A DNA stretch of 37,915 nt. It comes from a virus. Position 1 is the first letter of the stretch, and each line of letters opens with the position of its first letter. The notes beneath the pieces were generated by a model. It was not told where the DNA came from. It did not search any database and worked only from the letters and a program-made list of their open reading frames with translations. The position numbers were made by a program, and so were the translations under genes. Of the stretch, positions 22,749-29,660 are shown one piece after another. The stretch is taken from positions 1-37,915 of the IMG/VR virus record IMGVR_UViG_3300039456_000008. The stretch is one strand, 5' to 3'.

Positions 22749-23777
22749 ATGAAAACACCAAACGTCCTTTATATCGCGCTCAATACTGAACGGTCACTGC
22801 AACTAGAGACTGCGCTTTGCTTTGAGCTACCCGCAGACGGCACCATCCCAGAATGGGTGCCGCTTATCCCCGTGGGCGAAGTTATTGGCCGCGATGGCCG
22901 CAAATGGCAAAACAATGCCGAGCAAGTAATTGCACACACGGTTGCAATGAATCGCGATCAGCCGCTGGATTATGAACACAGCACCGAGCTAAAAGCCCCG
23001 ATGGGCGAAGAAGCGCCCGCCGCTGGTTGGTTCAAAGAATACCGCATCGCTAATGGCCACATTGAAGCCCGTTTAGAGTTAAACCCTCGTGGCCTAGCCT
23101 CAGTTCAAAACCGTGAATACCGCTATCTGTCACCAGTGTTTCAGTATGACGCCACCGGCAACATCTACGACATCCGCAGTGCTGGTCTAACCAACACGCC
23201 TAATTTGCTACTGCCAGCTCTAAACCGCGAACAAACCCCCGTTACTCAAAACAATCAGGAGACATCCACTATGGATCTCGCACAACTATTAGCCGCATTA
23301 GCGACCGCTCTAAACTCTGAAATCAGCACGCCAGAGCAAGCGCTGGCCGCTATTCAAAAGCAAAATACCGACCTGCAAACCGCTCGCAATGCTGAAGCCC
23401 AGCCCGACCTCACCAAGTTTGTGCCCGTAGAAACGCACGAAGTTGTATTGCAGCGCGCCATGAACGCCGAGCAAAAGCTAACCGACAACCTGCAAACCGC
23501 ACTGAATGCCGAGATCGATGCCGCCATCGACGACGCCGTCGCCCAGGGAAAAATCGCCCCAGCGAATAAAGATTTTTATCGCACCGCCTGCAACAGCGAA
23601 GGTGGGCTGGATAAATTCCGCGAGTTCGCCAAAGCCGCACCAGTCGTTGCAGCCCCGTCCGAACTGGATGGCAAAAAGCCCGGCGAACACAAAACGGCAC
23701 TAAACGCAGAAGAGCAAAAGATCGCTGATGCGTTTGGTAACACCGCAGAAGATTTAAAAACCTACGGCGCTGATTAA
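22749..23777 (+). CDS. I: Phage protease/scaffold (Mu I-like)
   Basis: 342 residues. The N-terminal 160 or so (WVPLIPVGEVIGRDGRKW, QPLDYEHSTELKAP, GWFKEYRIANGHIEARLELN, YRYLSPVFQYD) match the Mu I-like prohead protease, with His76 of YEHS a likely catalytic residue. The C-terminal half is helical scaffold. An internal start at 23271 would make the scaffold alone. A motif A-x-N-x-(E/D) recurs nine times across the protein (Asn at 12, 68, 159, 189, 214, 239, 253, 282, 319), possibly self-cleavage sites. No good ribosome site is seen before this ATG. Confidence 0.92.
   Translation: MKTPNVLYIALNTERSLQLETALCFELPADGTIPEWVPLIPVGEVIGRDGRKWQNNAEQVIAHTVAMNRDQPLDYEHSTELKAPMGEEAPAAGWFKEYRIANGHIEARLELNPRGLASVQNREYRYLSPVFQYDATGNIYDIRSAGLTNTPNLLLPALNREQTPVTQNNQETSTMDLAQLLAALATALNSEISTPEQALAAIQKQNTDLQTARNAEAQPDLTKFVPVETHEVVLQRAMNAEQKLTDNLQTALNAEIDAAIDDAVAQGKIAPANKDFYRTACNSEGGLDKFREFAKAAPVVAAPSELDGKKPGEHKTALNAEEQKIADAFGNTAEDLKTYGAD
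23271..23777 (+). CDS. Z: Nested in-frame scaffold protein (Mu Z-like)
   Basis: An ATG in frame with the protease gene, preceded by AGGAGA at 23257-23262 with ideal spacing, begins a 168-residue product (MDLAQLLAALATALNSE). In Mu the scaffold Z is made from an internal start in I in just this way. It should form the inner scaffold of the prohead and be removed by the protease. The product is acidic and helical and contains six of the A-x-N-x-E motifs. The strong internal site, against the poor one for the full-length gene, would give excess scaffold. Confidence 0.75.
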   Translation: MDLAQLLAALATALNSEISTPEQALAAIQKQNTDLQTARNAEAQPDLTKFVPVETHEVVLQRAMNAEQKLTDNLQTALNAEIDAAIDDAVAQGKIAPANKDFYRTACNSEGGLDKFREFAKAAPVVAAPSELDGKKPGEHKTALNAEEQKIADAFGNTAEDLKTYGAD

Positions 23778-23807
23778 TAGGCGCTAATTAACAGGCGCTT
23801 AATGAAC
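23766..23807 (+). repeat. Three 14-bp tandem repeats over the protease stop codon
   Basis: GGCGCTGATTAATA (23766), GGCGCTAATTAACA (23780) and GGCGCTTAATGAAC (23794) follow one another with an exact 14-bp period. The first contains the TAA stop of the protease/scaffold gene. They lie in the 83-bp gap before the cement protein. Either a replication-slippage product or an RNA/protein-binding site. Confidence 0.7.
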
Positions 23808-23860
23808 GAATAAACGCCAATTTAAAACCGCTTTAAATAACCGCTAAACAGGAGGCCAGC

Positions 23861-24262
23861 ATGGCACTCACAGCAGATCGCAACACGCCATACCGCAACG
23901 GAGACACCATTTCTGCCCCTGTTGCTGCATCCACCGTCATCTATGCAGGCGCATTAGTCTGTGCCGACGCCAGTGGCAACGCCGTGCCAGGCGCAACCGC
24001 AACCACGCTCACGTACTTGGGCCGCGCGTCCGAACACGTCGACAACAGCGCAGGCAGCGCCGGTGACGAATCCATCGCCATCGATCACGGCAAAGCCTTC
24101 TTGTTTAAAAACTCAGGGGCCGACGCAGTCACTCAAGCTCGCTTGGGCAAGGTTTGCTACATCGTCGACGACGAAACCGTAGCAGCAACAGACGGCACAG
24201 CCACCCGTTCAGCGGCGGGCAAAGTGATTGGCATCGACTCAGAAGGCGTGTGGGTGCTGTAA
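23861..24262 (+). CDS. Capsid cement/decoration protein (DUF2190-like)
   Basis: 133 residues, Ala/Gly/Thr/Asp-rich and beta-rich. The opening ALTADRNTPYRNGDTISAPV and the repeating GALVCADASGNAVPGA / GRASEHVDNSAGSAGDESIAI style are typical of DUF2190 head-decoration proteins placed between scaffold and major capsid in Mu-like phages. It has GGAGG upstream. It would stabilise the expanded capsid. Confidence 0.8.
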   Translation: MALTADRNTPYRNGDTISAPVAASTVIYAGALVCADASGNAVPGATATTLTYLGRASEHVDNSAGSAGDESIAIDHGKAFLFKNSGADAVTQARLGKVCYIVDDETVAATDGTATRSAAGKVIGIDSEGVWVL

Positions 24263-24304
24263 GCCCATCGTCAGCATTAATTAATTTAGCAACGGAGAAA
24301 CATC

Positions 24305-25198
24305 ATGCTAATCAACAAAGCAAACATTGGTCAGGTCTTTACCAATATTAAAGCCACCTTTAATAAGGCGTTTGATTCTGCCCCTGCGCAGTGGCAAAAA
24401 ATTGCCATGTTAGTGTCATCCACAACCAGCGTCGAAGACTACGCATGGCTGGCCAATTTTCCGAAAATGCGCAAATGGATTGGTGAAAAATTCATTAAAT
24501 CACTGTCGTCATTTAAGTACACATTAGTAAATGATCCATACGAAGCGACCATCGAAATTCACAAACATCAACTCGCTGATGATCAAATCGGCTTTCTTAT
24601 GCCGCAGGCGCAAGGCGTTGGTTTCTCTGCAAAGCAGTGGCCTGATGAACTCGTGTTTGATGCTGTTAATAAAGGCACGGTAACGATCTGCCACGATGGA
24701 CAATACTTTTTCGATACCGACCACCCCGTGGGCGATGCCTCAGTCAGCAACAAGTACAACCTGACACTGGACATCTCGACTCAAGCGGCGGCTAAAGCGT
24801 CTTACGGTGCTGTCCGTACAGCCATGAAAAGCCAAAAAGACGAAGAAGGCCGCCCGCTCAACGTCAACCCAAACATCTTGCTGGTATCAACAAATCTGGA
24901 AGACACCGCTAACGCGTTAATGACGAATGATCGCTTAGAGGACGGCAAACCCAACCTGTACAAAGGCACTGCCGAAGTCGTTGTCGCACCGTGGTTGGAC
25001 GACGATACCTGGTATCTGCTCGACACCACCAAGCCCGTTAAGCCGTTCGTATTCCAGCAGCGCGAAAAGCCAATGATGGTCAGCCAAACCGACATCAATT
25101 CAGATGCGGTGTTTAACACCGGCATGTTCCGCTTCGGTGCCGAAGCACGAGGCACGGCAGGTTACGGATTCTGGCAGCTTGCTTTTAAAGGCAAGTAG
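24305..25198 (+). CDS. T: Major head protein (Mu T-like)
   Basis: 297 residues, the family length. The signature opening (NIGQVFTNIKATFNKAFDSAP, then TTSVEDYAWLANFPKMRKW) and GYGFWQLAFKGK at the end are those of Mu-like major head subunits with an HK97-type fold. It is preceded by a clear GGAG site. It lies after the cement gene and before the gp35-like gene, as in Mu. Confidence 0.95.
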   Translation: MLINKANIGQVFTNIKATFNKAFDSAPAQWQKIAMLVSSTTSVEDYAWLANFPKMRKWIGEKFIKSLSSFKYTLVNDPYEATIEIHKHQLADDQIGFLMPQAQGVGFSAKQWPDELVFDAVNKGTVTICHDGQYFFDTDHPVGDASVSNKYNLTLDISTQAAAKASYGAVRTAMKSQKDEEGRPLNVNPNILLVSTNLEDTANALMTNDRLEDGKPNLYKGTAEVVVAPWLDDDTWYLLDTTKPVKPFVFQQREKPMMVSQTDINSDAVFNTGMFRFGAEARGTAGYGFWQLAFKGK

Positions 25199-25289
25199 CC
25201 CAGCAACGAATCAGCAAAGACTCTTAAGTCGCTAACGCTGAAACGGCCAAGGAAGGCCACCTTTAAACAAATTGATAAATGGGTGAATC

Positions 25290-25610
25290 ATGGCAACTCA
25301 AAAAAAACCAACCGCAGCGGAAGAAGCGAAAGCCAAGGCAGATGCAGATGCAGAAGCACAAGCCAAGGCAGAAGCACAAGCCAAAGCAGACGCAGACGCA
25401 GAAGCTCAAGCCAAAGTAAATGCCGAAGCCACACCGGACTTTCTTGAAGTAAAAACGGTGAAAGGCGTCCCGTCATTCCGTCGCGCTGGCCTTGCGTTTA
25501 CGCAACAGCCAACGCGCATACCGCTAGCTGATCTCTCAGAAGATCAAATCGAAGCGCTAAATAGCGAGCCTCGTTTGGTTGTAACTCTAATCGCGGAAGA
25601 CGCTGAGTAA
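25290..25610 (+). CDS. Mu gp35 / HI1506-like protein with an Ala-Lys-Asp repeat arm
   Basis: 106 residues. Residues about 10-48 are a low-complexity charged helix built from repeats of the AKADADAEAQAK / AEAQAK type. The C-terminal 55 residues (FLEVKTVKGVPSFRRAGLAF, then DLSEDQIEALNSEPRLVV) match the small HI1506/gp35 domain of Mu-like phages. The repeat arm probably varies in length by slippage. Presumed head or connector accessory protein. Its stop overlaps the next ATG (TAATG). Confidence 0.75.
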   Translation: MATQKKPTAAEEAKAKADADAEAQAKAEAQAKADADAEAQAKVNAEATPDFLEVKTVKGVPSFRRAGLAFTQQPTRIPLADLSEDQIEALNSEPRLVVTLIAEDAE

Positions 25611-26026
25611 TGGCCTACGCAACTCAGCAAAATATAGTCGACCGCTACGGCGACGATCAACTCTTGATCGTCGCCGATCGCGACAACGACAGTGCTGTAG
25701 ATGCCGCCGTCGTTGAACAAGCATTGCTCGATGCAACTGCAGAAATCGACACCTACGTTGCAGCAAAATACACATTGCCATTGGCCACTACGCCCGTCGT
25801 GCTAACGCGTTTGTGTGTCGACATCAGCATGTATCGCCTTGCTGCAGATCGTGACATGGCAACCGAAGAACGGCGCAAGCGCTATGAAGACGCTGTGTAT
25901 TTGTTGCGCCGCATCGCAACCGGCGAAGTGTCTTTGGGTATTAAAACACCGCCACCAAGCTCCAACGGTGCCGTTGTAATAACAAGCCAACCCCGTCGTT
26001 TTGGGCGTGGCAAAAAGCTGCTTTAA
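25610..26026 (+). CDS. DUF1320 head-completion protein (Mu gp36)
   Basis: 138 residues with the family features: ATQQNIVDRYGDDQLLIVADRD, a helical core ending in CVDISMYRLAADRD and a basic C-terminus (RRFGRGKKLL). The family is thought to work at the head-tail connector. It starts inside the stop of the gp35-like gene. Confidence 0.9.
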   Translation: MAYATQQNIVDRYGDDQLLIVADRDNDSAVDAAVVEQALLDATAEIDTYVAAKYTLPLATTPVVLTRLCVDISMYRLAADRDMATEERRKRYEDAVYLLRRIATGEVSLGIKTPPPSSNGAVVITSQPRRFGRGKKLL

Positions 26027-26059
26027 ACAGCACTTAACAAACTTTTAAAACGAGTAATT

Positions 26060-26551
26060 ATGAGCCTGCAATTAAACATCAATATGTCACAGATCGACCG
26101 CTTGGGTGTCCGCATCCGAGCGCTTGGCGATATTGACCGCAGCGAACTACTCGAAGGCTTAGCCGCAGAAGTCGAAAGCCAAACCCGCCGACGCTTAAGC
26201 GACGAAAAAACCGCACCCGATGGCACGCCTTGGGCAGCATGGACAGACGATTACGCAGCAACACGCCACGGTGGGCACAGCCTACTAGAAAGCAGTGGCG
26301 CATTAATCGACAGCATCGAATCCGTACCCAGTGACGACAGCGTAGAAATCGGCTCCAATTTAATTTATGCCGCCATTCATAACTTGGGCGGTACCGAAGA
26401 CATGGCACCAGCGCCTGCGGGAATTCCACAACGCGAATACTTAGGCTTTTCAGACGACAACCTTACCGACCTGCAATTCGTCGTCGACGACTTTATCGAC
26501 GCCGCAATACACGAACATTTAAATGGGTTTGGAAAGGCAGGTGCGCTATGA
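26060..26551 (+). CDS. G: Virion morphogenesis protein (Mu G / P2 S-like)
   Basis: 163 residues of the phage virion morphogenesis / tail completion family (RRLSDEKTAPDGTPWAAW, LLESSGALIDSI, YAAIHNLGGTEDMAPAP, IPQREYLGFSDD). In Mu G follows F directly; here it lies after gp36, an order also seen in other Mu-like prophages. It probably helps head-tail joining. It overlaps the next gene by ATGA. Confidence 0.88.
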   Translation: MSLQLNINMSQIDRLGVRIRALGDIDRSELLEGLAAEVESQTRRRLSDEKTAPDGTPWAAWTDDYAATRHGGHSLLESSGALIDSIESVPSDDSVEIGSNLIYAAIHNLGGTEDMAPAPAGIPQREYLGFSDDNLTDLQFVVDDFIDAAIHEHLNGFGKAGAL

Positions 26552-27090
26552 GTATCGAAACCGTGCGCACCGCCATCGTTAATACAATTGCGGCAAAAAT
26601 CACAACATTAAAAACCTGCGAAGCTCACCCCGGCAGATTTGATCTTGTCGAAATTAAACGCGTGGCCGCCAACGCACCGGCTGTATTTGTAGCGGCATTA
26701 GCCACAGGTAAGCAAGAAAACTCAAGTGGCAACGTACAAGCACCCGTCAGCTTTGCCGCATTCATCGTCACAAAAGATCAGCCGCAAAAAACACGCGACA
26801 GCCTAGTGCTAGACATCGTCAATGCATTGCTCGTGCTCACAGACTCAAACGACTGGGACAGCGAAGATGTGATCGAAGACCCAGCAAATATTCGCAGCCA
26901 GAATCTGTACTCCACCAGCATCGATAAAAACGGCGTCGCAATGTGGGCCATCACATGGCAACAAAAAATCAAACTCGGCAACGTAACCGACGTGGCTGCA
27001 CTGGACGACTTCCTACGCGCAAGCGGCACCGCAGAAAATGAAAACGGCGACACCTTAATAGAAACCACAGTCAATCTGGAGGACGTTTAA
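26548..27090 (+). CDS. Gp37 family tail protein
   Basis: 180 residues matching the Mu gp37 (DUF1834) pattern: a helical opening IETVRTAIVNTIAAKI, a beta-rich centre, then LVLDIVNALLVL and a C-terminal MWAITWQQKIKLG. Likely tail terminator-like or neck protein. It sits between the G-like protein and gp38, as expected. Confidence 0.85.
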   Translation: MSIETVRTAIVNTIAAKITTLKTCEAHPGRFDLVEIKRVAANAPAVFVAALATGKQENSSGNVQAPVSFAAFIVTKDQPQKTRDSLVLDIVNALLVLTDSNDWDSEDVIEDPANIRSQNLYSTSIDKNGVAMWAITWQQKIKLGNVTDVAALDDFLRASGTAENENGDTLIETTVNLEDV

Positions 27091-27288
27091 ATGTCTGACA
27101 AGCTAAAAGTAAAACCACGCGAAGGCGTTAACGTCCGCCGTGTCGAAAGTGGCAAACACATCGATGCAAAAGGCGAAGACGTACCCAACAACTCGTACTA
27201 CCGCCGACGCATTAAAGATGGCGATTTAATTGATATTAATGCCGCTAAATCTGACACCAAAGTTGCTGCTAAAAAGGAGCCTAAATAA
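27091..27288 (+). CDS. DUF2635 small protein (Mu gp38)
   Basis: 65 residues, basic, with the DUF2635 pattern KLKVKPREGVNVRRVESGKH, IDAKGEDVPNNSYYRRRIKDGDL. It precedes the sheath gene in Mu-like phages. The exact role is unknown. It abuts gp37 and its stop overlaps the sheath ATG. Confidence 0.88.
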   Translation: MSDKLKVKPREGVNVRRVESGKHIDAKGEDVPNNSYYRRRIKDGDLIDINAAKSDTKVAAKKEPK

Positions 27289-28739
27289 TGCCTATTTCAT
27301 TCGACGCTATCCCAGCGCTACGCACCCCCGGCACGTATATCGAATTTAACAATGAATTGGCCGGTGCAACCTCCACCGAATTTAAAGCAGTAATTATCGG
27401 TCAGCGTTTAACGACGGGAACCGTTGCCGAAGGCATCCCAACTCGTGTGACCGATCCTGCGCAAGCGGCTAAATATTTTGGCCTTGGCTCACTGTTGCAC
27501 AAAATGTGCGGTAAGTGGCTAGCGGCAAATTCAACAACGCCGCTCTATGTTATCGCCCTCGATGACAACGCCGCAGGCACCGCCGCTGCAGGAACCATTA
27601 CAGTCACTGCAGCACCGACAACCGCAGGCACCTTATATGTGTATGTCGGTGGCGAGTCGGTATCCGTAGGCATCGCATCAGACGACGCGATCGCAGACGT
27701 CGCAACTAATATTGCCGCTGCTATTAACGCCGCCACCACATTGCCGGTGACTGCTCTCGCTGCTGCCGGAGTCGTCACCGTTACGGCACGCCACAAGGGC
27801 GAAGTATTTAACGGCCTGCAATTGCATGCGAGCTATTACGATGAAGCACAGCCCGACGGCCTAGCAATTACCTTTGTTAATTTAACCGGCGGCGCAGGCA
27901 ACCCGGACGCAACCACCGCGATCGATGCGATGGGTGACGTTTGGTACAACTGGATCGTCATGCCTTATACAGACACGGCGAATTTATTAGCGCTCAAAAC
28001 CGAGTTAGATAATCGCTACGGCCCGCTGGTTCAGCAAGGCGCTCGTGCGTTCTCTGCATACAGTGGAACGCTCTCTGGTACCGCAACATTTGGCGAAGGC
28101 CATAACTCGCCGCACTTGTCTGTGCTGGGTACTAACGGCGCACCGACGCCGGTCTATGAAGTTGCAGCAATCAACGGCGCAGTTGCGGCATTTAATCTCG
28201 CGATTGACCCAGCCCGTCCGCTGCAAACGCTAAAACTGGTCGGCATGCTGCCGCCAAAGTTTGGAAGCTGGAAACGTGAAGAACGTGATTCATTACTTTA
28301 CGACGGCATTGCAACGTACAAAGTCGATCCAGATGGTACGTGTCGCATCGAACGTCAAATCACAACGTATCAATTAAATGCGTCCGGTTTGCCTGATGCG
28401 TCATACATCGACATCAACACACCCGAAACACTAGAACGTCTGCGCTATTTGCAGCGCGCAACCATCGCGCAAAACTACCCACGCCATAAGCTCGCTGACG
28501 ACGGCACAAATTACGGCGCAGGCCAAGCGATCGTGACGCCCAAACTGGTTAAAGCCACATTAATCGCGCTTTATCGTGAATTTGAATCACGCGGCTGGAC
28601 AGAAGGTTTCGACGAATACGTTGCCAACTTAATTGTTGAACGCGACATCTCCGATCGTAACCGCATCAACTGGCGTGGCACGCCAAACCTCGTTAACCAA
28701 GCCCGCGTGTTCGCAGGCAAAACACAATTCATTCTGTAA
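27288..28739 (+). CDS. L: Contractile tail sheath protein (Mu L)
   Basis: 483 residues, close to Mu L (495). The opening SFDAIPALRTPGTYIEFNNE and the C-terminal LYREFESRGWTEGFDEYVANLIVERDISDRNRIN are classic. Residues about 95-205 form an inserted beta-rich domain (AAGTITVTAAPTTAGTLYVY) on the outer face. Shows that the phage is a myovirus with a contractile tail. Confidence 0.96.
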   Translation: MPISFDAIPALRTPGTYIEFNNELAGATSTEFKAVIIGQRLTTGTVAEGIPTRVTDPAQAAKYFGLGSLLHKMCGKWLAANSTTPLYVIALDDNAAGTAAAGTITVTAAPTTAGTLYVYVGGESVSVGIASDDAIADVATNIAAAINAATTLPVTALAAAGVVTVTARHKGEVFNGLQLHASYYDEAQPDGLAITFVNLTGGAGNPDATTAIDAMGDVWYNWIVMPYTDTANLLALKTELDNRYGPLVQQGARAFSAYSGTLSGTATFGEGHNSPHLSVLGTNGAPTPVYEVAAINGAVAAFNLAIDPARPLQTLKLVGMLPPKFGSWKREERDSLLYDGIATYKVDPDGTCRIERQITTYQLNASGLPDASYIDINTPETLERLRYLQRATIAQNYPRHKLADDGTNYGAGQAIVTPKLVKATLIALYREFESRGWTEGFDEYVANLIVERDISDRNRINWRGTPNLVNQARVFAGKTQFIL

Positions 28740-28749
28740 GGGGGAAGTC

Positions 28750-29109
28750 ATGTCTAAAGTCGCTAAAAAACTATTTTTTGATGTTGATGGCGTTGGGCGC
28801 ATCAATGCTATGCCCGGCGCAACATTTACCCTGGGTGGCAATAACCGCACGCCAGTAAATGCCGACAACGGCCCCGTTGGTTTCAGTGAAGAGCCAGTGC
28901 AGCCAACCATCACCGGCATTCAAATTCCGAACGATGGCACCGTGAGCATGGAGCAAATCAACGCACTCACTAACGTCAACGTCACCATTCAAGATGACAA
29001 CGGCAAAACCTACATCCAAAGCGGCAGCTATACGCCAGCACCATGCACGCAAAGCAACGGCATGATCAGCTTTGATTTTAATGGTCTGCGCACAGACGCG
29101 GTGAGCTGA
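28750..29109 (+). CDS. M: Tail tube protein (Mu M)
   Basis: 119 residues from the ATG at 28750, which has GGGGAAG upstream; a longer in-frame reading from 28633 would overlap the sheath gene. The pattern KKLFFDVDGVGRINAMPGAT, and SYTPAPCTQSNGMISFDFNG at the C-terminal side, matches the Mu-type tube. It forms the inner tube beneath the sheath. Confidence 0.92.
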   Translation: MSKVAKKLFFDVDGVGRINAMPGATFTLGGNNRTPVNADNGPVGFSEEPVQPTITGIQIPNDGTVSMEQINALTNVNVTIQDDNGKTYIQSGSYTPAPCTQSNGMISFDFNGLRTDAVS

Positions 29110-29110
29110 T

Positions 29111-29533
29111 ATGGCAGTAATTACAGGCACATTAAAGCACGGCTTAAAAGTGGGTGATGAAACACAAATCAATTTTGAGCTTCATACCCACTTAACCGCC
29201 GGGCAAATAATGGAGGCGAAAGAAGCCTCAGAGAAAGTTGTCATTAGCAATATTAATGGCCGCATGACGCCCGTGTGTGTCGAAAGCCCAGCGCGCTTAG
29301 GTGTGCTGATGCTGTGCCAGCAAATTAAAAAAATTGGAGTGATTGCAGGGCCATTAGAACCATCAATGTTTGCGCTGCTGCACGAAGAAGATTTAGCCAT
29401 ATTAAATCTGTACGCCGACGTTGCAGCCGGAGCGATCAGTGCCACCGAGTTAAGCGACAAGCTCACAGCATTAGCTCACAGCGCGTCCCCAGAGGTGACG
29501 CAACGGGGGCGAAGCGATAGCTCTGGCGAATGA
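29111..29533 (+). CDS. Tail assembly chaperone, zero-frame product (Mu gp41)
   Basis: 140 residues of the Mu/P2 E-like tail assembly chaperone family (LKHGLKVGDETQINFELHTH, LTAGQIMEAKEASE). It begins 1 bp after the tube stop. Near its 3' end the zero-frame codons read CGG GGG CGA across GGGGGCGA (29505-29512), the same slippery sequence type used in Mu. Most ribosomes should stop at the TGA at 29531; a fraction would shift and make the longer form. Confidence 0.9.
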   Translation: MAVITGTLKHGLKVGDETQINFELHTHLTAGQIMEAKEASEKVVISNINGRMTPVCVESPARLGVLMLCQQIKKIGVIAGPLEPSMFALLHEEDLAILNLYADVAAGAISATELSDKLTALAHSASPEVTQRGRSDSSGE

Positions 29534-29639
29534 GTTAGAGCAAATGGAAAGCAAACTATTAAAAAAAGGCATGAGCATTACCGACCTGCAAGCCATAAGA
29601 AAAGAACCATTAAACCGCATTCAATCACGCTTTAAATAG
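29505..29639 (+). CDS. Frameshift extension of the tail chaperone (-2 frame)
   Basis: If Gly-tRNA on GGG (29507-29509) slips back two bases to GGG (29505-29507), translation continues GGC GAA GCG ATA, giving 43 more residues (EAIALANELEQMESKLLKKG, ending RIQSRFK) to a TAG at 29637-29639. No start codon with a good ribosome site opens this frame on its own. The fusion product would be about 176 residues, a gpE/E' style chaperone that loads the tape measure. The tape measure gene follows 21 bp later. The -2 shift is established for Mu; its use here is inferred. Confidence 0.8.
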   Translation, partial: GGEAIALANELEQMESKLLKKGMSITDLQAIRKEPLNRIQSRFK

Positions 29640-29660
29640 TCGCAAAAATAGGCGCAAACA

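Noticed and set aside
23410-23700. Minus-strand Arg-rich frame inside the protease/scaffold
   Set aside because: Typical shadow translation of an Ala/Glu-rich gene.
25199-25289. Terminator after the major head gene (GGCC...GGCC)
   Set aside because: Only a 4-bp stem and no T-run; downstream genes must be transcribed from upstream.
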